Positions 8,292 through 19,518 of a stretch of 64,000 nucleotides of DNA are shown here, piece by piece. Below the pieces are notes generated by a model, which saw nothing but the letters and a program-made list of their open reading frames with translations, was not told the origin of the DNA and ran no database searches. The first letter of the stretch is position 1; every line of letters begins with the position of its first letter. The stretch covers positions 92,264 to 156,263 of the forward strand of contig JAJFIX010000031.1 in the NCBI GenBank assembly GCA_021774575.1. Reading direction: 5' to 3'. This DNA comes from Alphaproteobacteria bacterium (lineage in GTDB: Bacteria > Pseudomonadota > Alphaproteobacteria > UBA6615). The position numbers and the translations under genes are program-made.

Positions 8292-9068
8292 ATGCTGATA
8301 GGGCGACTCCTTGCCGTCTGTTCTAAATATCGGTTTATGATTTCCGCCGATCTTCAAACTAAATCGCCGTATTCCAAATTTCAATTTGGAGTGGATCTTC
8401 ACCGAACGAAACGGCGAAAATCTATTTCAATTCAGGTGAGGGGCGGCGGTGTACGGGTGCTGGCGCCCCATCGGGTGCCGAGCGAAGAAATCGAAGCCCT
8501 GCTACATGCAAAATTGACCTGGATTGAGCGTAAATTACGCGAGCAAGAGGTGATCAGAGAGCGAGCGCCCCGCAGCTATGTTGACGGCGCCCGGTGGCCG
8601 TTCCTTGGCGGAGAAATTGTGCTCGCAATTGGTCATGGGAGAGCCGTTGATCCAACGCTTCAGGGGAATTGCTTAACTGTCTCCATACCGTCCCGAGGCA
8701 AACATGCGCCCCACGAGGCCGCCGTGCGGCATCAATTGGAGATGTGGCTGCGCGAGCAGGCGCGGATCCGACTTGTGGATTTTACGCAGAAGCATTCGAA
8801 GCGAATTGGCAGATCGCCGAAGTCGATTATGCTCAAAACCTATAAGGCGCGCTGGGGCAGTTGCTCGGCCAGCGGAAATATTACTTACGACTGGCGATTG
8901 GTCATGGCCCCATTGTCGGTCATTAATTATGTCGCGGCCCATGAGGTTGCTCATCTACAGCATCTTGACCATTCGAAAAAATTTTGGTCATGCGTTGACG
9001 AACTTTGTCCGGATAATCGTAAGGCAAAGACATGGCTTCGTCGCTATGGAGCAACCCTCAACATGTAA
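8292..9068 (+). CDS. YgjP-type (DUF45) zinc metallopeptidase family protein
   Basis: A 258-residue protein of the YgjP/DUF45 family, related to SprT and M48 metallopeptidases. After the family's N-terminal region (RKSISIQVRGGGVRVLAP) comes the KARWGSCSASGNITYDWRL motif and the zinc site HEVAHLQHLDH, with His217, Glu218, His221 and a third candidate ligand His227. No signal peptide is convincing, so it is likely cytoplasmic. The start is uncertain: ATG 8292 and ATG 8337 are both possible and neither has a good ribosome site. It stands alone after the terminator of the surface locus. Confidence 0.8.
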   Translation: MLIGRLLAVCSKYRFMISADLQTKSPYSKFQFGVDLHRTKRRKSISIQVRGGGVRVLAPHRVPSEEIEALLHAKLTWIERKLREQEVIRERAPRSYVDGARWPFLGGEIVLAIGHGRAVDPTLQGNCLTVSIPSRGKHAPHEAAVRHQLEMWLREQARIRLVDFTQKHSKRIGRSPKSIMLKTYKARWGSCSASGNITYDWRLVMAPLSVINYVAAHEVAHLQHLDHSKKFWSCVDELCPDNRKAKTWLRRYGATLNM

Positions 9069-9106
9069 ATCCACGTCGCTGTAAATCCGCTGTGTTGGCT
9101 GGGTCC

Positions 9107-10420
9107 CTAGCCTGCGTTACGGATCATCAGCTCGGGCAGCAAAAGCGAGATTTGTGGGAACAGCACCAGCAACAGTAGGGCAACACCCATGGCCAACCAG
9201 AAGGGCAATATGCCTTTGAAAATATCGTTCATTGGCACGTCCTCGGCAATCGACTTCACGACAAAAACATTAATCCCGACAGGCGGGCTAATCAGTCCCA
9301 TTTCAAGGACGATGACCATCAAAACGCCGTACCAAATCATATCAAAACCATAGGATCGTAAGACCGGCTCCAATAGCGGGATTGTCAGCACGAGGATGGC
9401 AAATCCTTCCATGAAGGTGCCGAGGAACACCAAGAAGATAAGAACGATTGCCAGCAGACCATATTTGCCAACGTCGAGGGCGATCAGCAAGTTCATTAGC
9501 GCATTTGGAATGCCCGACAACTCGATAAACGGCGTAAATACGAAGGCGCCGATGAGGATCAAAAACGTTGTCGCCGTCGAACGGAGCGTGTTCAACAACG
9601 CCTCGAAAAAATTGGAAAATGTAAGCGAGCGCCGGCCGATGGCAAAAATAAACGCCAGTATGCAGCCAATGCCGGCGGCCTCGGTGGCTGAATAAACGCC
9701 GAGATAGATACCACCGATTGTCGCCACAATGATGCTCAGAATGGGAATTGCCCGGACCAAAGCCATCCCGCGTTGGCCGTAGCTCATACGAATGGGGGCA
9801 GGGGGCCCCAGCTCCGGATTGATAAACGTCACAATGTAAATGACGACGATAAAGAGGAAGGCCAGCATGAGGCCAGGCAAAACACCGGCGATGAAAAGCT
9901 GCCCAATCGAGCTTTCGGTAAGAATGGCATAGACGACAAATCCCGCCGACGGCGGAATGAGAATACCGAGGGTGCCACCAGCGGCAATCGCGCCCGTTGC
10001 CAACTTATTGGAATATTTAAAGCGCTGCATTTCCGGCAAAGAAACTTTACCCATGGTGAGGGCCGAAGCCAATGATGACCCCGATAACGCGGAAAAACCG
10101 GCGCAGCCGATGATAGTCGCCGATGCCAATCCGCCGCGAAAATGGCCAACCCAGGCGTAAGCGGCGTCATATAAATCCCTACTCATTCGCGAGACCCCGG
10201 CCAAATTTCCCATCAACACGAAGAGGGGCAGGATAGAGAGAGATATTATGGTCGTGGTATCAAACGAATGGGCGCCCAGTGAGGGAATTGCGCCGCGTGG
10301 CCGGATAATCCAATGGCCGACAAACCCGACAAGCATCATTGAGGTCGCAACTGGCATCCGGAGCGCCAACAAAACCATAAGGACTGCCAGTCCAAGAAGG
10401 CCGATTTCAATATTAGACAT
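9107..10420 (-). CDS. dctM: TRAP transporter large membrane subunit DctM
   Basis: 437 residues, almost wholly hydrophobic, matching the large permease of tripartite ATP-independent periplasmic transporters, which typically have 12 or more helices. Recognisable family features include LFVLMGNLAGVSRMSRDLYD near residue 65, GGTLGILIPPSAGFV, and a C-terminal EMGLISPPVGINVFVVK. It forms the ion-coupled channel that receives substrate from the binding protein. It is the last gene of dctP-dctQ-dctM, starting six bases after the dctQ stop with no clear ribosome site, so coupling is likely. Confidence 0.93.
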   Translation of the reverse strand: MSNIEIGLLGLAVLMVLLALRMPVATSMMLVGFVGHWIIRPRGAIPSLGAHSFDTTTIISLSILPLFVLMGNLAGVSRMSRDLYDAAYAWVGHFRGGLASATIIGCAGFSALSGSSLASALTMGKVSLPEMQRFKYSNKLATGAIAAGGTLGILIPPSAGFVVYAILTESSIGQLFIAGVLPGLMLAFLFIVVIYIVTFINPELGPPAPIRMSYGQRGMALVRAIPILSIIVATIGGIYLGVYSATEAAGIGCILAFIFAIGRRSLTFSNFFEALLNTLRSTATTFLILIGAFVFTPFIELSGIPNALMNLLIALDVGKYGLLAIVLIFLVFLGTFMEGFAILVLTIPLLEPVLRSYGFDMIWYGVLMVIVLEMGLISPPVGINVFVVKSIAEDVPMNDIFKGILPFWLAMGVALLLLVLFPQISLLLPELMIRNAG

Positions 10421-10425
10421 GAGGA

Positions 10426-10959
10426 TTAGCTAGACTTCTCGCTGGGGTCGACATCTTGCCAAAAGTGAGCAAGACCGACGATCAATTCAACGACCAGAAC
10501 CAGTCCATAGAGGGTAAACCCAAAGGCCATAAAATAGTAAAATGGCGCATGGGCAATTCCCAAGGTGGTCGTAAGATACGCACAGAGAATGCCGCACATA
10601 CCATTCCTGATCAGCGCGTAGACGGCAAATGCGATAATTATAATGCCCAACACACGGACCAGAACATCGGTCCAGCGCGTCACCCGGCGCCCGCCGACCA
10701 TGCCAAGCACATCGACGGCGACATGGGCCCCGACACGCCCACCATAGGCCAACGAGCAGGCCACGATGACCGATAGGGCAAGGCTTAGGATGTCGTCGAC
10801 CCCACGAATAGGGTCGTTCATGACATAGCGGAAAAAGACGCCAACGCCGGTGAGAGCAACGAGGCCCGCCAAGACGATGGCGCCGACGGCAGCAACCAGC
10901 CCAGTCGCGTAATCGGTAATAGCGAGTACGCGGCTGGGCTTTTGGGTCGGATTAGACAC
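10426..10959 (-). CDS. dctQ: TRAP transporter small membrane subunit DctQ
   Basis: 177 residues with four predicted membrane helices, the size and layout of DctQ proteins. The loop FFRYVMNDPIRGVDDI carries the family pattern (RYVxN...W/V-xE/D). The start is GTG 10959, 34 bases after the dctP stop. It pairs with the large subunit in the inner membrane. The middle position in a dctP-dctQ-dctM order supports the call. Confidence 0.88.
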   Translation of the reverse strand: MSNPTQKPSRVLAITDYATGLVAAVGAIVLAGLVALTGVGVFFRYVMNDPIRGVDDILSLALSVIVACSLAYGGRVGAHVAVDVLGMVGGRRVTRWTDVLVRVLGIIIIAFAVYALIRNGMCGILCAYLTTTLGIAHAPFYYFMAFGFTLYGLVLVVELIVGLAHFWQDVDPSEKSS

Positions 10960-10993
10960 GATATATAACGACTAGCAATCGCAAACCTTCAAG

Positions 10994-12028
10994 TTAGTTG
11001 GAGCTGACGCCCATCAGATTGAACAGGTTTTCGCCCCGGAACTGCAGGGACGAAGACGATTGCGACGTGTCGAGATTTTGCTGCAAGAAGGCATTGACGA
11101 TCGGCTGCATGGTGGCCTGCCAACTGGCTTTTTCAGCGTCGGAAAGTTTGATCTCCTCAACGCCGTTGTCGATGGCAAAGGCAACACTGCCGAGGCCAGC
11201 CCGGTCATATGCACGACCGCCGAGCAGACTCAACTCCCGTCCGGAAGCTTCGTTGATCCATCCTTGTTCTTGAGGTGTCAGATCGTCAAAGACGTCTTGG
11301 TTCATCAACAAGAAGATACCGGAAATCGAAACCGGCAGATTGGTCGTCACAAATTCAGCCGGCTCATGCAGTGCAAAGGAGCGAATTGACGAGGCACCAA
11401 TGTGAATGCCATCAATTGTGTCATTGGTCAGCATCTCGTGGACCACACCAACACCGGTTGCAATGGCGGTGGCGCCCAAGGCTTCAATATAAGGAATATC
11501 TTGAGCCGACGTGACGCGGATTTTCATTCCCTGAAGATCGGCCATGGACCGAACGGGACGTTTAGTCAAAAGAACCTTTTGATCAATACCCCAGAGAGCG
11601 AGAATTTTCGCATTATACTCTGTCTGGATGACGTCCATGGCATTCCACATCCGGTTCGTCGCGTCTTCCGCGCTGTCGGACATGCCGGGAACGGTCATCA
11701 TGTTGGAGAATGGAAACACCGGGCCGGTATAGCCGGGCAGGCCAAACGCGATATCCGAGACACCTTGAATCAATGCGCCATATTGCGGCGGGCCGCCTTG
11801 AACGAGTGAGCCACCGAAATGAACGTTAACGGTCAACTGACCGCCGCTGACTTCTGCGAGCTTCTCGATGAACGGCTGAACGACAGCGGCATTCATCGGA
11901 TGCCTGTCACCAACGAAGTAAGATAGTTGCAGTTCTGTTTGCGCACTTGCCTGACCGGCAAAGCCCATGCTGGCGGCCAGTGTCGCGGCAGCCAATACGC
12001 TCTTTGAAAAAAGTTGGTATTTACCCAT
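10994..12028 (-). CDS. dctP: TRAP transporter periplasmic substrate-binding protein DctP
   Basis: 344 residues with a signal peptide cut at ASA-Q. The mature protein follows the DctP family: LQLSYFVGDRHPMN at the start, KLAEVSGGQLTVNVHFGGSL, and the substrate-binding strand region MKIRVTSAQDIPYIEALGA with its arginine. Its substrate cannot be read from sequence; family members mostly bind organic acids. A strong AGGGAGGAA ribosome site precedes ATG 12028, in contrast to the weak sites of dctQ and dctM, which fits the usual excess of binding protein. Confidence 0.9.
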   Translation of the reverse strand: MGKYQLFSKSVLAAATLAASMGFAGQASAQTELQLSYFVGDRHPMNAAVVQPFIEKLAEVSGGQLTVNVHFGGSLVQGGPPQYGALIQGVSDIAFGLPGYTGPVFPFSNMMTVPGMSDSAEDATNRMWNAMDVIQTEYNAKILALWGIDQKVLLTKRPVRSMADLQGMKIRVTSAQDIPYIEALGATAIATGVGVVHEMLTNDTIDGIHIGASSIRSFALHEPAEFVTTNLPVSISGIFLLMNQDVFDDLTPQEQGWINEASGRELSLLGGRAYDRAGLGSVAFAIDNGVEEIKLSDAEKASWQATMQPIVNAFLQQNLDTSQSSSSLQFRGENLFNLMGVSSN

Positions 12029-12402
12029 TTTTATTCCTCCCTGAGAATTTTTTGTCTACAGCGCGCTCTCGCGCATTTTTAGCAAGACAAAATATACGCT
12101 ACAGACAATAGTTTGTGTGGTCAACGATAGACATGCCTTAGCTTTTATGGCGCCTCCGGCGACGCATCCGGTATGGCACAAACGCACCGGATATCACCGG
12201 TTTCCGCTGTAACCAATAGGTTACCGCAGCAATTAGACGGGAAGAATGTGCCCGAATCATGGCATCGCGAAGACCTGTTCGATGCAGGCGGCACCGGCGC
12301 GCACGCTATTGGGTCCAAATTTAGACGAATAGAGATGTTTCGAAATTGGCTCAACGCCTCATTTTACCGAATCTGGCTTTACCAATTTTAGCACTGAAAA
12401 AA
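12029..12402 (-). other. 374-bp region upstream of dctP
   Basis: No gene seen. A GC-only hairpin (GCGCG, four-base loop, CGCGC; 12061-12074) lies in the presumed dctP leader. A possible promoter on the minus strand reads TTGACC about 12122-12117 with weak -10 options. The rest is unremarkable. Confidence 0.35.
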
Positions 12403-12476
12403 TGGCTGGGGAACCAGGATTCGAACCTGGACTAACGGAGTCAGAGTCCGTGGTACTACCGTTATACTATTCCCCA
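12403..12476 (-). tRNA. tRNA-Gln (anticodon CTG)
   Basis: A 74-nt gene including an encoded CCA. The acceptor stem TGGGGAA pairs with TTCCCCA. The anticodon arm is ACGGA-CTCTGAC-TCCGT with anticodon CTG, and the T arm is CCAGG-TTCGAAT-CCTGG. The U1-A72 pair is typical of bacterial tRNA-Gln. Confidence 0.96.
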
Positions 12477-12707
12477 ACGGTATCAATTCGGTTGCGTCTG
12501 AGCTTTGGCTACGGCGTTTAGCATATTTAATCTTCACATGGCCAGACTCTGTTCGCCTGCAATTTAGGCAATTGAGCTACCTTATGGCCAATTAGTGCTG
12601 TAGAGAACAGGCCTGCTGTGCCACCAGGAGCGTTAGCCAAAGGGAGATAGCGGGATTTCGCCGGGATTTAGACTGAATTTAACACTCAATAGTAAGGGTC
12701 TGGAATA

Positions 12708-13421
12708 ATGGCCAGGTCAAAAAAACCGTATGTTGATGCCCGCCCCCTGACGGAAAAAGTCAAAACTGCCAAGGGTCGCAAAGCGTCATCGACCAAATGG
12801 TTGCAGCGCCAGCTCAACGATCCTTATGTCCAGGAAGCCCAGCGTGTAGGGCTTCGGGGCCGGGCGGCCTTTAAGCTACGCCAAATTGACGACAAATTTC
12901 ATTTTCTAAAACCGGGTGCCCGGATCGTTGATCTCGGGGCCGCGCCGGGCGGGTGGAGCCAGGTTGCCGCCGAGCGGGTGAAGTCTGACAGCTCGAAAGG
13001 CCGGGCGAAGACGGGCACGGTCATCGGCCTGGATATCAAAGATATTGAGCCGTTGGTTGGCGCGACTTTTCTCAAAGGTGATTTCATGAGCGAGGAAGGC
13101 CCCGCCGTGGTTCGTGCGGCCCTTGGCGGCCAAGCGAATGTCGTTCTTTCGGATATGGCGCCTGACGCGACCGGCCATTCTCTGACCGATCATTTGCGCA
13201 TTATCGCCATGGCCGAGGCTGCGGTTGAGTTTGCGGTTGAAGTTTTGGTGCCGAATGGAACCGTCGTCGTAAAAGTCCTGCAAGGGGCGGACGAGCCTGC
13301 TTTGTTTGATACTATGAGGCGGTCATTTATCAATATTCGGCGGTTTAAACCCGGCGCCAGTCGGGGCGATTCGGCCGAACTTTACTTGATCGGGCAGGTC
13401 TTGCGGCAATCTAGCCCTTGA
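12708..13421 (+). CDS. rlmE: 23S rRNA 2'-O-methyltransferase RlmE (U2552)
   Basis: 237 residues of the FtsJ/RlmE family, which methylates the 2'-hydroxyl of U2552 in 23S rRNA late in large-subunit assembly. The K-D-K-E framework is visible: the Lys in FKLRQIDDKF, the SAM motif LGAAPGGWSQ, the Asp in LSDMAPDATGHSLTDH, the Lys in VVVKVLQG and the Glu in SAELYLIG. A basic N-terminal extension of about 40 residues is common in alphaproteobacterial members. The downstream guaB promoter overlaps its stop codon. Confidence 0.94.
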   Translation: MARSKKPYVDARPLTEKVKTAKGRKASSTKWLQRQLNDPYVQEAQRVGLRGRAAFKLRQIDDKFHFLKPGARIVDLGAAPGGWSQVAAERVKSDSSKGRAKTGTVIGLDIKDIEPLVGATFLKGDFMSEEGPAVVRAALGGQANVVLSDMAPDATGHSLTDHLRIIAMAEAAVEFAVEVLVPNGTVVVKVLQGADEPALFDTMRRSFINIRRFKPGASRGDSAELYLIGQVLRQSSP

Positions 13422-13445
13422 GACCACCCCGCGACCTTCTATATA
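13418..13445 (+). promoter_or_regulatory. Predicted promoter of the guaB-rsmB-guaA group
   Basis: TTGAGA (13418-13423), a 16-base spacer and TATATA (13440-13445). It is followed by a small leader hairpin, CGGCCC (13460-13465) with GGGCCG (13480-13485), just ahead of the guaB ribosome site AGGAAG. The hairpin might affect translation, but no known riboswitch matches. Confidence 0.5.
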
Positions 13446-13489
13446 AGCCCACTCAACCGCGGCCCGAGCATTCTTCTCTGGGCCGGTAG

Positions 13490-14974
<1,485 letters not shown>

Positions 14975-15015
14975 CCCACATTCCTCGATCCCGAATTTTG
15001 ACGAGAGACAATTAG

Positions 15016-16308
15016 ATGCAAACGAACGCACGGATCGCGGCGGTTATCGAAATATTGGAAGGCGTCCTGGCTTGCGCCGGTTCCGCCGAGTTGGTTTTGC
15101 GCCGCTATTTGCGCGGACGCCGCTATATCGGTTCTAAAGACCGGCGGGCCCTCCAAGATCTAACCTTTGCCATCATCCGGCGACGAGGGTTGTTGCAGTG
15201 GAACCTGGAACAAGCGCGGTTGGCGACCGACGGGGCGCGCGCGCTGATGATCACTCATCTCGCCTTGGAACCCGAGCCGATTACCACTGAGGAGATCGGC
15301 GCTTTGTTTTCCGGGGCGGGCTATGCGCCGACAATCTTGACCGATGAGGAGCGTGGTTTTCTCAAGCGATTGGCAGGCGTCGACGCCGCCGTACCCGACT
15401 GGGCTCGGTTAAATATTCCCCAGTGGCTGGAACCGGAACTTAAAACCAGTCTTGGCAAAGATTTCGAGGCGCAACTTGATGCGTTGAATAGAGAGGCCCC
15501 GGTGGACGTTCGGGTGAACACGCTAAAATGCACGCGCGAGGAAGCGGTTTTGGCATTGCAGGAGGCCGGCATCGCCGCCGAACCAACCGCCTACTCGCCA
15601 GTGGGATTGCACCTGGAAAAAAGGGTGCCCTGGGGAAACGTTGGCCCATATAAAGACGGATTGATCGAGCCCCAGGATGAAGGCAGCCAAATATTGGGGC
15701 TGATCACCGACCCACGGCCCGGGCAGACGGTCATTGACCTATGCGCTGGGGCAGGGGGCAAGACATTGGCGCTAGCGGCCGCGATGGAGAACGAAGGCCG
15801 CCTGGTTGCAACCGATATTGCGGCCGGACGTTTGGCCCGGGCCGCACCACGGCTTGAACGGGCCGGGGTTGAAATTGTCGAGACAATGGACAATCCCAGT
15901 AGCGTCTATAAAGCATATGTTGGTCAGGCTGATCGTGTGCTCGCCGATAGCCCATGCACGGGCAGTGGAGCATGGCGCCGACAGCCCGCTGCGCGCTGGT
16001 GTCTAAGCCGAGATGATCTCGATCGTTTTCAGCAAACTCAATCCGATCTGTTGGCTCGGGCGGCGACGTTGGTCAAACCCGGCGGCCGCTTGATTTATGC
16101 GACATGTTCGCTTTTTCATGGTGAAAACGAAGGCTGCGCTATCGGCTTCGATGCGTCGTCAACACAATTTCGGCGCCTCAGCGCGGCGGAAATTTGGCAC
16201 GAGATCGTTGGCGATGCAGCTCCCTTTGACGGTGACGATCTTAAATTCACACCGGGCAGCCACAATACCGACGGGGTATTTGCCGCCATCTGGGAACGAG
16301 TCGCATGA
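15016..16308 (+). CDS. rsmB: 16S rRNA m5C967 methyltransferase RsmB family
   Basis: 430 residues. An N-terminal NusB-like helical domain (residues about 1-140) precedes a Rossmann methyltransferase domain with [17 protein letters not shown]. Catalytic cysteines sit in [13 protein letters not shown] and [13 protein letters not shown], as in Sun/RsmB enzymes that make m5C967. The spacing and domain order match RsmB, though alphaproteobacteria carry related RNA m5C enzymes and the exact target is inferred. It overlaps the guaA start by four bases (ATGA). Confidence 0.88.
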   Translation: MQTNARIAAVIEILEGVLACAGSAELVLRRYLRGRRYIGSKDRRALQDLTFAIIRRRGLLQWNLEQARLATDGARALMITHLALEPEPITTEEIGALFSGAGYAPTILTDEERGFLKRLAGVDAAVPDWARLNIPQWLEPELKTSLGKDFEAQLDALNREAPVDVRVNTLKCTREEAVLALQEAGIAAEPTAYSPVGLHLEKRVPWGNVGPYKDGLIEPQDEGSQILGLITDPRPGQTVIDLCAGAGGKTLALAAAMENEGRLVATDIAAGRLARAAPRLERAGVEIVETMDNPSSVYKAYVGQADRVLADSPCTGSGAWRRQPAARWCLSRDDLDRFQQTQSDLLARAATLVKPGGRLIYATCSLFHGENEGCAIGFDASSTQFRRLSAAEIWHEIVGDAAPFDGDDLKFTPGSHNTDGVFAAIWERVA

Positions 16309-17873
16309 CTAACCCAAGTAGGGCGACGGAGAAAATACTGATTGTCGATTTTGGCAGTCAGGTGACGCAGCTCATTGCGCGCCGGGTGCGCGAAGCGGGC
16401 GTCTATTGCGAGATCCATCCGTTCAACCAAGTCGACGCCAAATCACTCGAAACATTTGCCCCGCGTGCGATCATTCTCTCGGGCGGTCCATCGAGCGTTA
16501 TCGAAGGCCAGGCGCCTCAGGCAATTCCAGAAATATTTGACCGCAAGGTGCCGGTGTTGGGGATTTGTTATGGCCAGCAGGCGATGTGCCAAACATTGGG
16601 CGGCTTGGTAGAGCCTGACGAGCATCGTGAGTTCGGGCGCGCCGATGTCAATATCGAGAGCAGCTGCGCATTATTTTCCGATGTCTGGCAGGTCGGCGGC
16701 CAGGAGCAGGTTTGGATGTCCCACGGTGACCGAGTGACGAAACTACCGCCGGGGTTTTCTGCCGTGGCGTCGAGTGACGGCGCGCCCTTTGCCGCTATTG
16801 CCGACGATGCGCGTAATTTCTATGGCCTACAATTTCACCCTGAAGTCGTTCACACCCCCCATGGTGCAGCATTACTGCGAAGATTCGTGCGCGACGTCGC
16901 CTTATGTGCCGGCGACTGGACGATGGCATCGTTTCGGACCACGGAAATCGCCAAGGTGCGCGCGCAAGTGGGGTCAGCGCGGGTGATTTGCGGACTTTCG
17001 GGGGGCGTTGATTCCGCCGTTGCGGCAAAGCTGGTTCATGAGGCAATCGGCAATCAATTGACCTGCATCTTTGTCGATCACGGCTTGCTGCGTGAGGGCG
17101 AAGCTGAGGAAGTCGTTCATACGTTTCGCGACCGGTTCAACATTCCGCTGATTCATGTCGACGCGAGTTCGCTGTTTTTGCAAAAGCTCGACGGCGTCGA
17201 CGATCCCGAAGCGAAGCGAAAAATTATCGGTGGGTCTTTCATTGACGTATTTGATGCCGAGGCAACAAAACTCGGTGGTTCCGATTTTTTAGTCCAGGGC
17301 ACGCTTTATCCCGATGTGATTGAATCTGTTTCTTTCACCGGTGGGCCGAGCGTCACCATCAAGTCCCACCACAATGTCGGCGGCTTACCGGCGCATATGA
17401 AAATGGATTTGGTCGAACCCTTACGCGAACTCTTTAAAGACGAGGTGCGCGACCTCGGCCGCGAACTTGGCCTGCCCGAAGAAATCGTTGGGCGTCATCC
17501 GTTCCCCGGGCCCGGCCTGGCAATCCGTATGCCCGGCACGGTCAGCGCCGACAAACTCTCGATACTACGTCAAGCCGACCGGATCTTTATCGAGGAAATT
17601 CGTGCCGCCGGACTTTACGACGAAATCTGGCAGGCCCTGGCCGTATTGCTGCCGGTCCGCACCGTCGGCGTTATGGGGGACGCGCGCACCTACGAGTATG
17701 TGTGCGCGTTGCGCGCTGTCACCTCAACCGACGGCATGACCGCCGACAGCTACCCGTTCGACCATGGGTTTATCGCCAATGTAGCAACGCGCATCATCAA
17801 CCAGGTCCAAGGCATCAATCGGGTCGTTTACGACGTCACCTCGAAACCACCGGGCACAATTGAGTGGGAATAG
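16305..17873 (+). CDS. guaA: GMP synthase (glutamine-hydrolysing)
   Basis: 522 residues, the standard length. The N-terminal class I glutamine amidotransferase has the nucleophile in [11 protein letters not shown] and the His-Glu pair in [12 protein letters not shown]. The ATP-pyrophosphatase domain carries the PP-loop [12 protein letters not shown], and the C-terminal dimerisation domain ends in the conserved KPPGTIEWE. The enzyme aminates XMP to GMP. The start overlaps rsmB by four bases, so translation is likely coupled. A terminator follows about 275 bases downstream. Confidence 0.97.
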   Translation: MTNPSRATEKILIVDFGSQVTQLIARRVREAGVYCEIHPFNQVDAKSLETFAPRAIILSGGPSSVIEGQAPQAIPEIFDRKVPVLGICYGQQAMCQTLGGLVEPDEHREFGRADVNIESSCALFSDVWQVGGQEQVWMSHGDRVTKLPPGFSAVASSDGAPFAAIADDARNFYGLQFHPEVVHTPHGAALLRRFVRDVALCAGDWTMASFRTTEIAKVRAQVGSARVICGLSGGVDSAVAAKLVHEAIGNQLTCIFVDHGLLREGEAEEVVHTFRDRFNIPLIHVDASSLFLQKLDGVDDPEAKRKIIGGSFIDVFDAEATKLGGSDFLVQGTLYPDVIESVSFTGGPSVTIKSHHNVGGLPAHMKMDLVEPLRELFKDEVRDLGRELGLPEEIVGRHPFPGPGLAIRMPGTVSADKLSILRQADRIFIEEIRAAGLYDEIWQALAVLLPVRTVGVMGDARTYEYVCALRAVTSTDGMTADSYPFDHGFIANVATRIINQVQGINRVVYDVTSKPPGTIEWE

Positions 17874-18486
17874 GGTAACGTCGGATTACCCAATTAATTT
17901 GCGAGTATATTTAGCGTTAGTATAGGAGCCTTCCCCAATGTCCACGCCGCAATCGTTGCCGACGGTTTTGAATTGAAAACTATCGAGTAAAGGGAATGCG
18001 GTTTCGGTCCCTGTAGATGGCGGATGGCTTCATATATTGATCCAGATGGGCCAGATCCTCCCTTAGATCAGGCCGTTGATTGTTCCAAATTATTTGATGA
18101 CAGACACTAATTGTATGACCCATGTTTGTCGACATCGTCGGGCAAACTAAAACCCCGCTGGAGACCCAGTGGGGTTTTATTTCATACCTCACAAGGGAGG
18201 TGTGGTCTCCGCATATCTGCCGAGCCAAATTTTTTTGAAACTATCCAAGATGGACTGAAGAGCCTTTAGCTCCCAATCACAATGTCGCTGGGTCGATTAG
18301 GTGGAGTCATCTTTGTACCCTCCTACCAGTTCGGGCTTTGTCTGCAGGTAGTCTTCTGCCCCTTCTATTGCCTGTATCTATTTTCTCGCTAAATATTGTT
18401 GAGGTCAAATCACATTATTTTCTTTTACCGCACCATGCGGCTTTTTCCGAAATTTGCAGTCAGAATCCTTTGTTCCGGGGTTAGCG
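17874..18486 (+). other. 613-bp intergenic region between guaA and dusA
   Basis: Contains a terminator hairpin at 18149-18183 and otherwise no gene I can support. A 12-codon reading frame with TAGGAG upstream (from 17938) exists but is too short to call. Confidence 0.5.
18149..18183 (+). terminator. Rho-independent terminator downstream of guaA
   Basis: AAAACCCCGCTGG paired with CCAGTGGGGTTTT around a short loop, with T-rich sequence after it. The flanking A and T runs make it workable on both strands. It probably ends the guaB-rsmB-guaA transcript. Confidence 0.75.
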
Positions 18487-19518
18487 ATGGGCTATGCCTC
18501 AATCATGCAAGCTGGAACGACTCGTACTGGAAAATCTTTATGCCCAATCTCGGTCGCGCCGATGATGGATTGGACGGATCGCCACGACCGTTTTTTCCTC
18601 CGGCTTATAAGCGAGCGGGTACGCCTCTATACAGAAATGGTCACGACCGGAGCGGTTCTGCACGGGGATCGCGCTCGCCTGCTCGGCTATCATCGCTCTG
18701 AACATCCGCTGGCTTTGCAACTGGGTGGCAACGACCCCGACGATTTAGCGCGGGCAGCTGTGATTGCTGAAGAGCTTGGCTATGACGAAGTAAATATAAA
18801 TGTCGGGTGCCCCTCGGACCGGGTGCAGGCCGGGAGTTTTGGCGCCGCCTTGATGGCCGAGCCCGATACGGTTGCCGCAGGCGTCCGGGCGATGCGGTCG
18901 GCGGTGGACGTTCCAGTGACGGTTAAGCATCGTTTGGGCATTGATGATCGTGCCGAATGGGAAGATTTGATTCGTTTCGTCGAGCCCGTCGCCAATGCCG
19001 GTTGCACCCATTTCATTGTGCATGCCCGCGCCGCGTGGCTCGAAGGCCTAAGTCCCAAAGATAATCGTAATGTGCCGCCGCTGCGCTATGAACTGGTTTA
19101 CCGGCTGAAGGAAACATTTCCGGACCTATATATCGTTTTAAACGGTGGCGTGCTCGACCTCGAAGCAGCCAAGGGGCACCTGGCTCATGTCGATGGTGTT
19201 ATGCTGGGGCGAGCGGCCTATCAGAATCCCTATATTCTATCCGGTGTCGATGGCGCCCTTGGCCCGGTTGAACAATTGCCCGCGTCCCGAGAGGATATAA
19301 TCGCCCGACTGGTGCCCTATATCGAAGAGGCATTAGCCGATGGGGCGCGTTTGCATTCGATCACCCGCCATATTCTGGGGCTGTTTAACGGGCAGCGGGG
19401 CGCCCGTGCCTGGCGGCGACACTTATCGGAAAATGCGGTGTTGGCCGAGGCCGATATATCTGTAGTTTATGACGCCCTGACGCACGTCGCCGAGACCAGC
19501 GAAATCAACGCCGCTTGA
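18487..19518 (+). CDS. dusA: tRNA-dihydrouridine synthase DusA
   Basis: About 344 residues of the DusA type, an FMN enzyme that reduces uridine in the tRNA D-loop. It opens with SVAPMMDWTDRHDRFFLRL and YTEMVTTGAVLHGD. The catalytic cysteine is Cys108 in NVGCPSDRVQAG, and HARAAWLEGLSPKDNRNVPP is the DusA-specific stretch. LNGGV and GVMLGRAAYQNPY bind FMN phosphate. I chose ATG 18487 with GGGG upstream; TTG 18454 and ATG 18505 are possible. Its stop overlaps the convergent murQ stop by 14 bases. Confidence 0.92.
   Translation: MGYASIMQAGTTRTGKSLCPISVAPMMDWTDRHDRFFLRLISERVRLYTEMVTTGAVLHGDRARLLGYHRSEHPLALQLGGNDPDDLARAAVIAEELGYDEVNINVGCPSDRVQAGSFGAALMAEPDTVAAGVRAMRSAVDVPVTVKHRLGIDDRAEWEDLIRFVEPVANAGCTHFIVHARAAWLEGLSPKDNRNVPPLRYELVYRLKETFPDLYIVLNGGVLDLEAAKGHLAHVDGVMLGRAAYQNPYILSGVDGALGPVEQLPASREDIIARLVPYIEEALADGARLHSITRHILGLFNGQRGARAWRRHLSENAVLAEADISVVYDALTHVAETSEINAA

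Noticed and set aside
17980-18228. 82-codon minus-strand frame after guaA
   Set aside because: It runs through the terminator hairpin at 18149-18183, has no family and no good ribosome site.
18826-18860. dusA seems to lack a conserved Cys in GSFGAALM
   Set aside because: The catalytic Cys of this family is the one in GCPS, which is present (Cys108); the other position is not needed.
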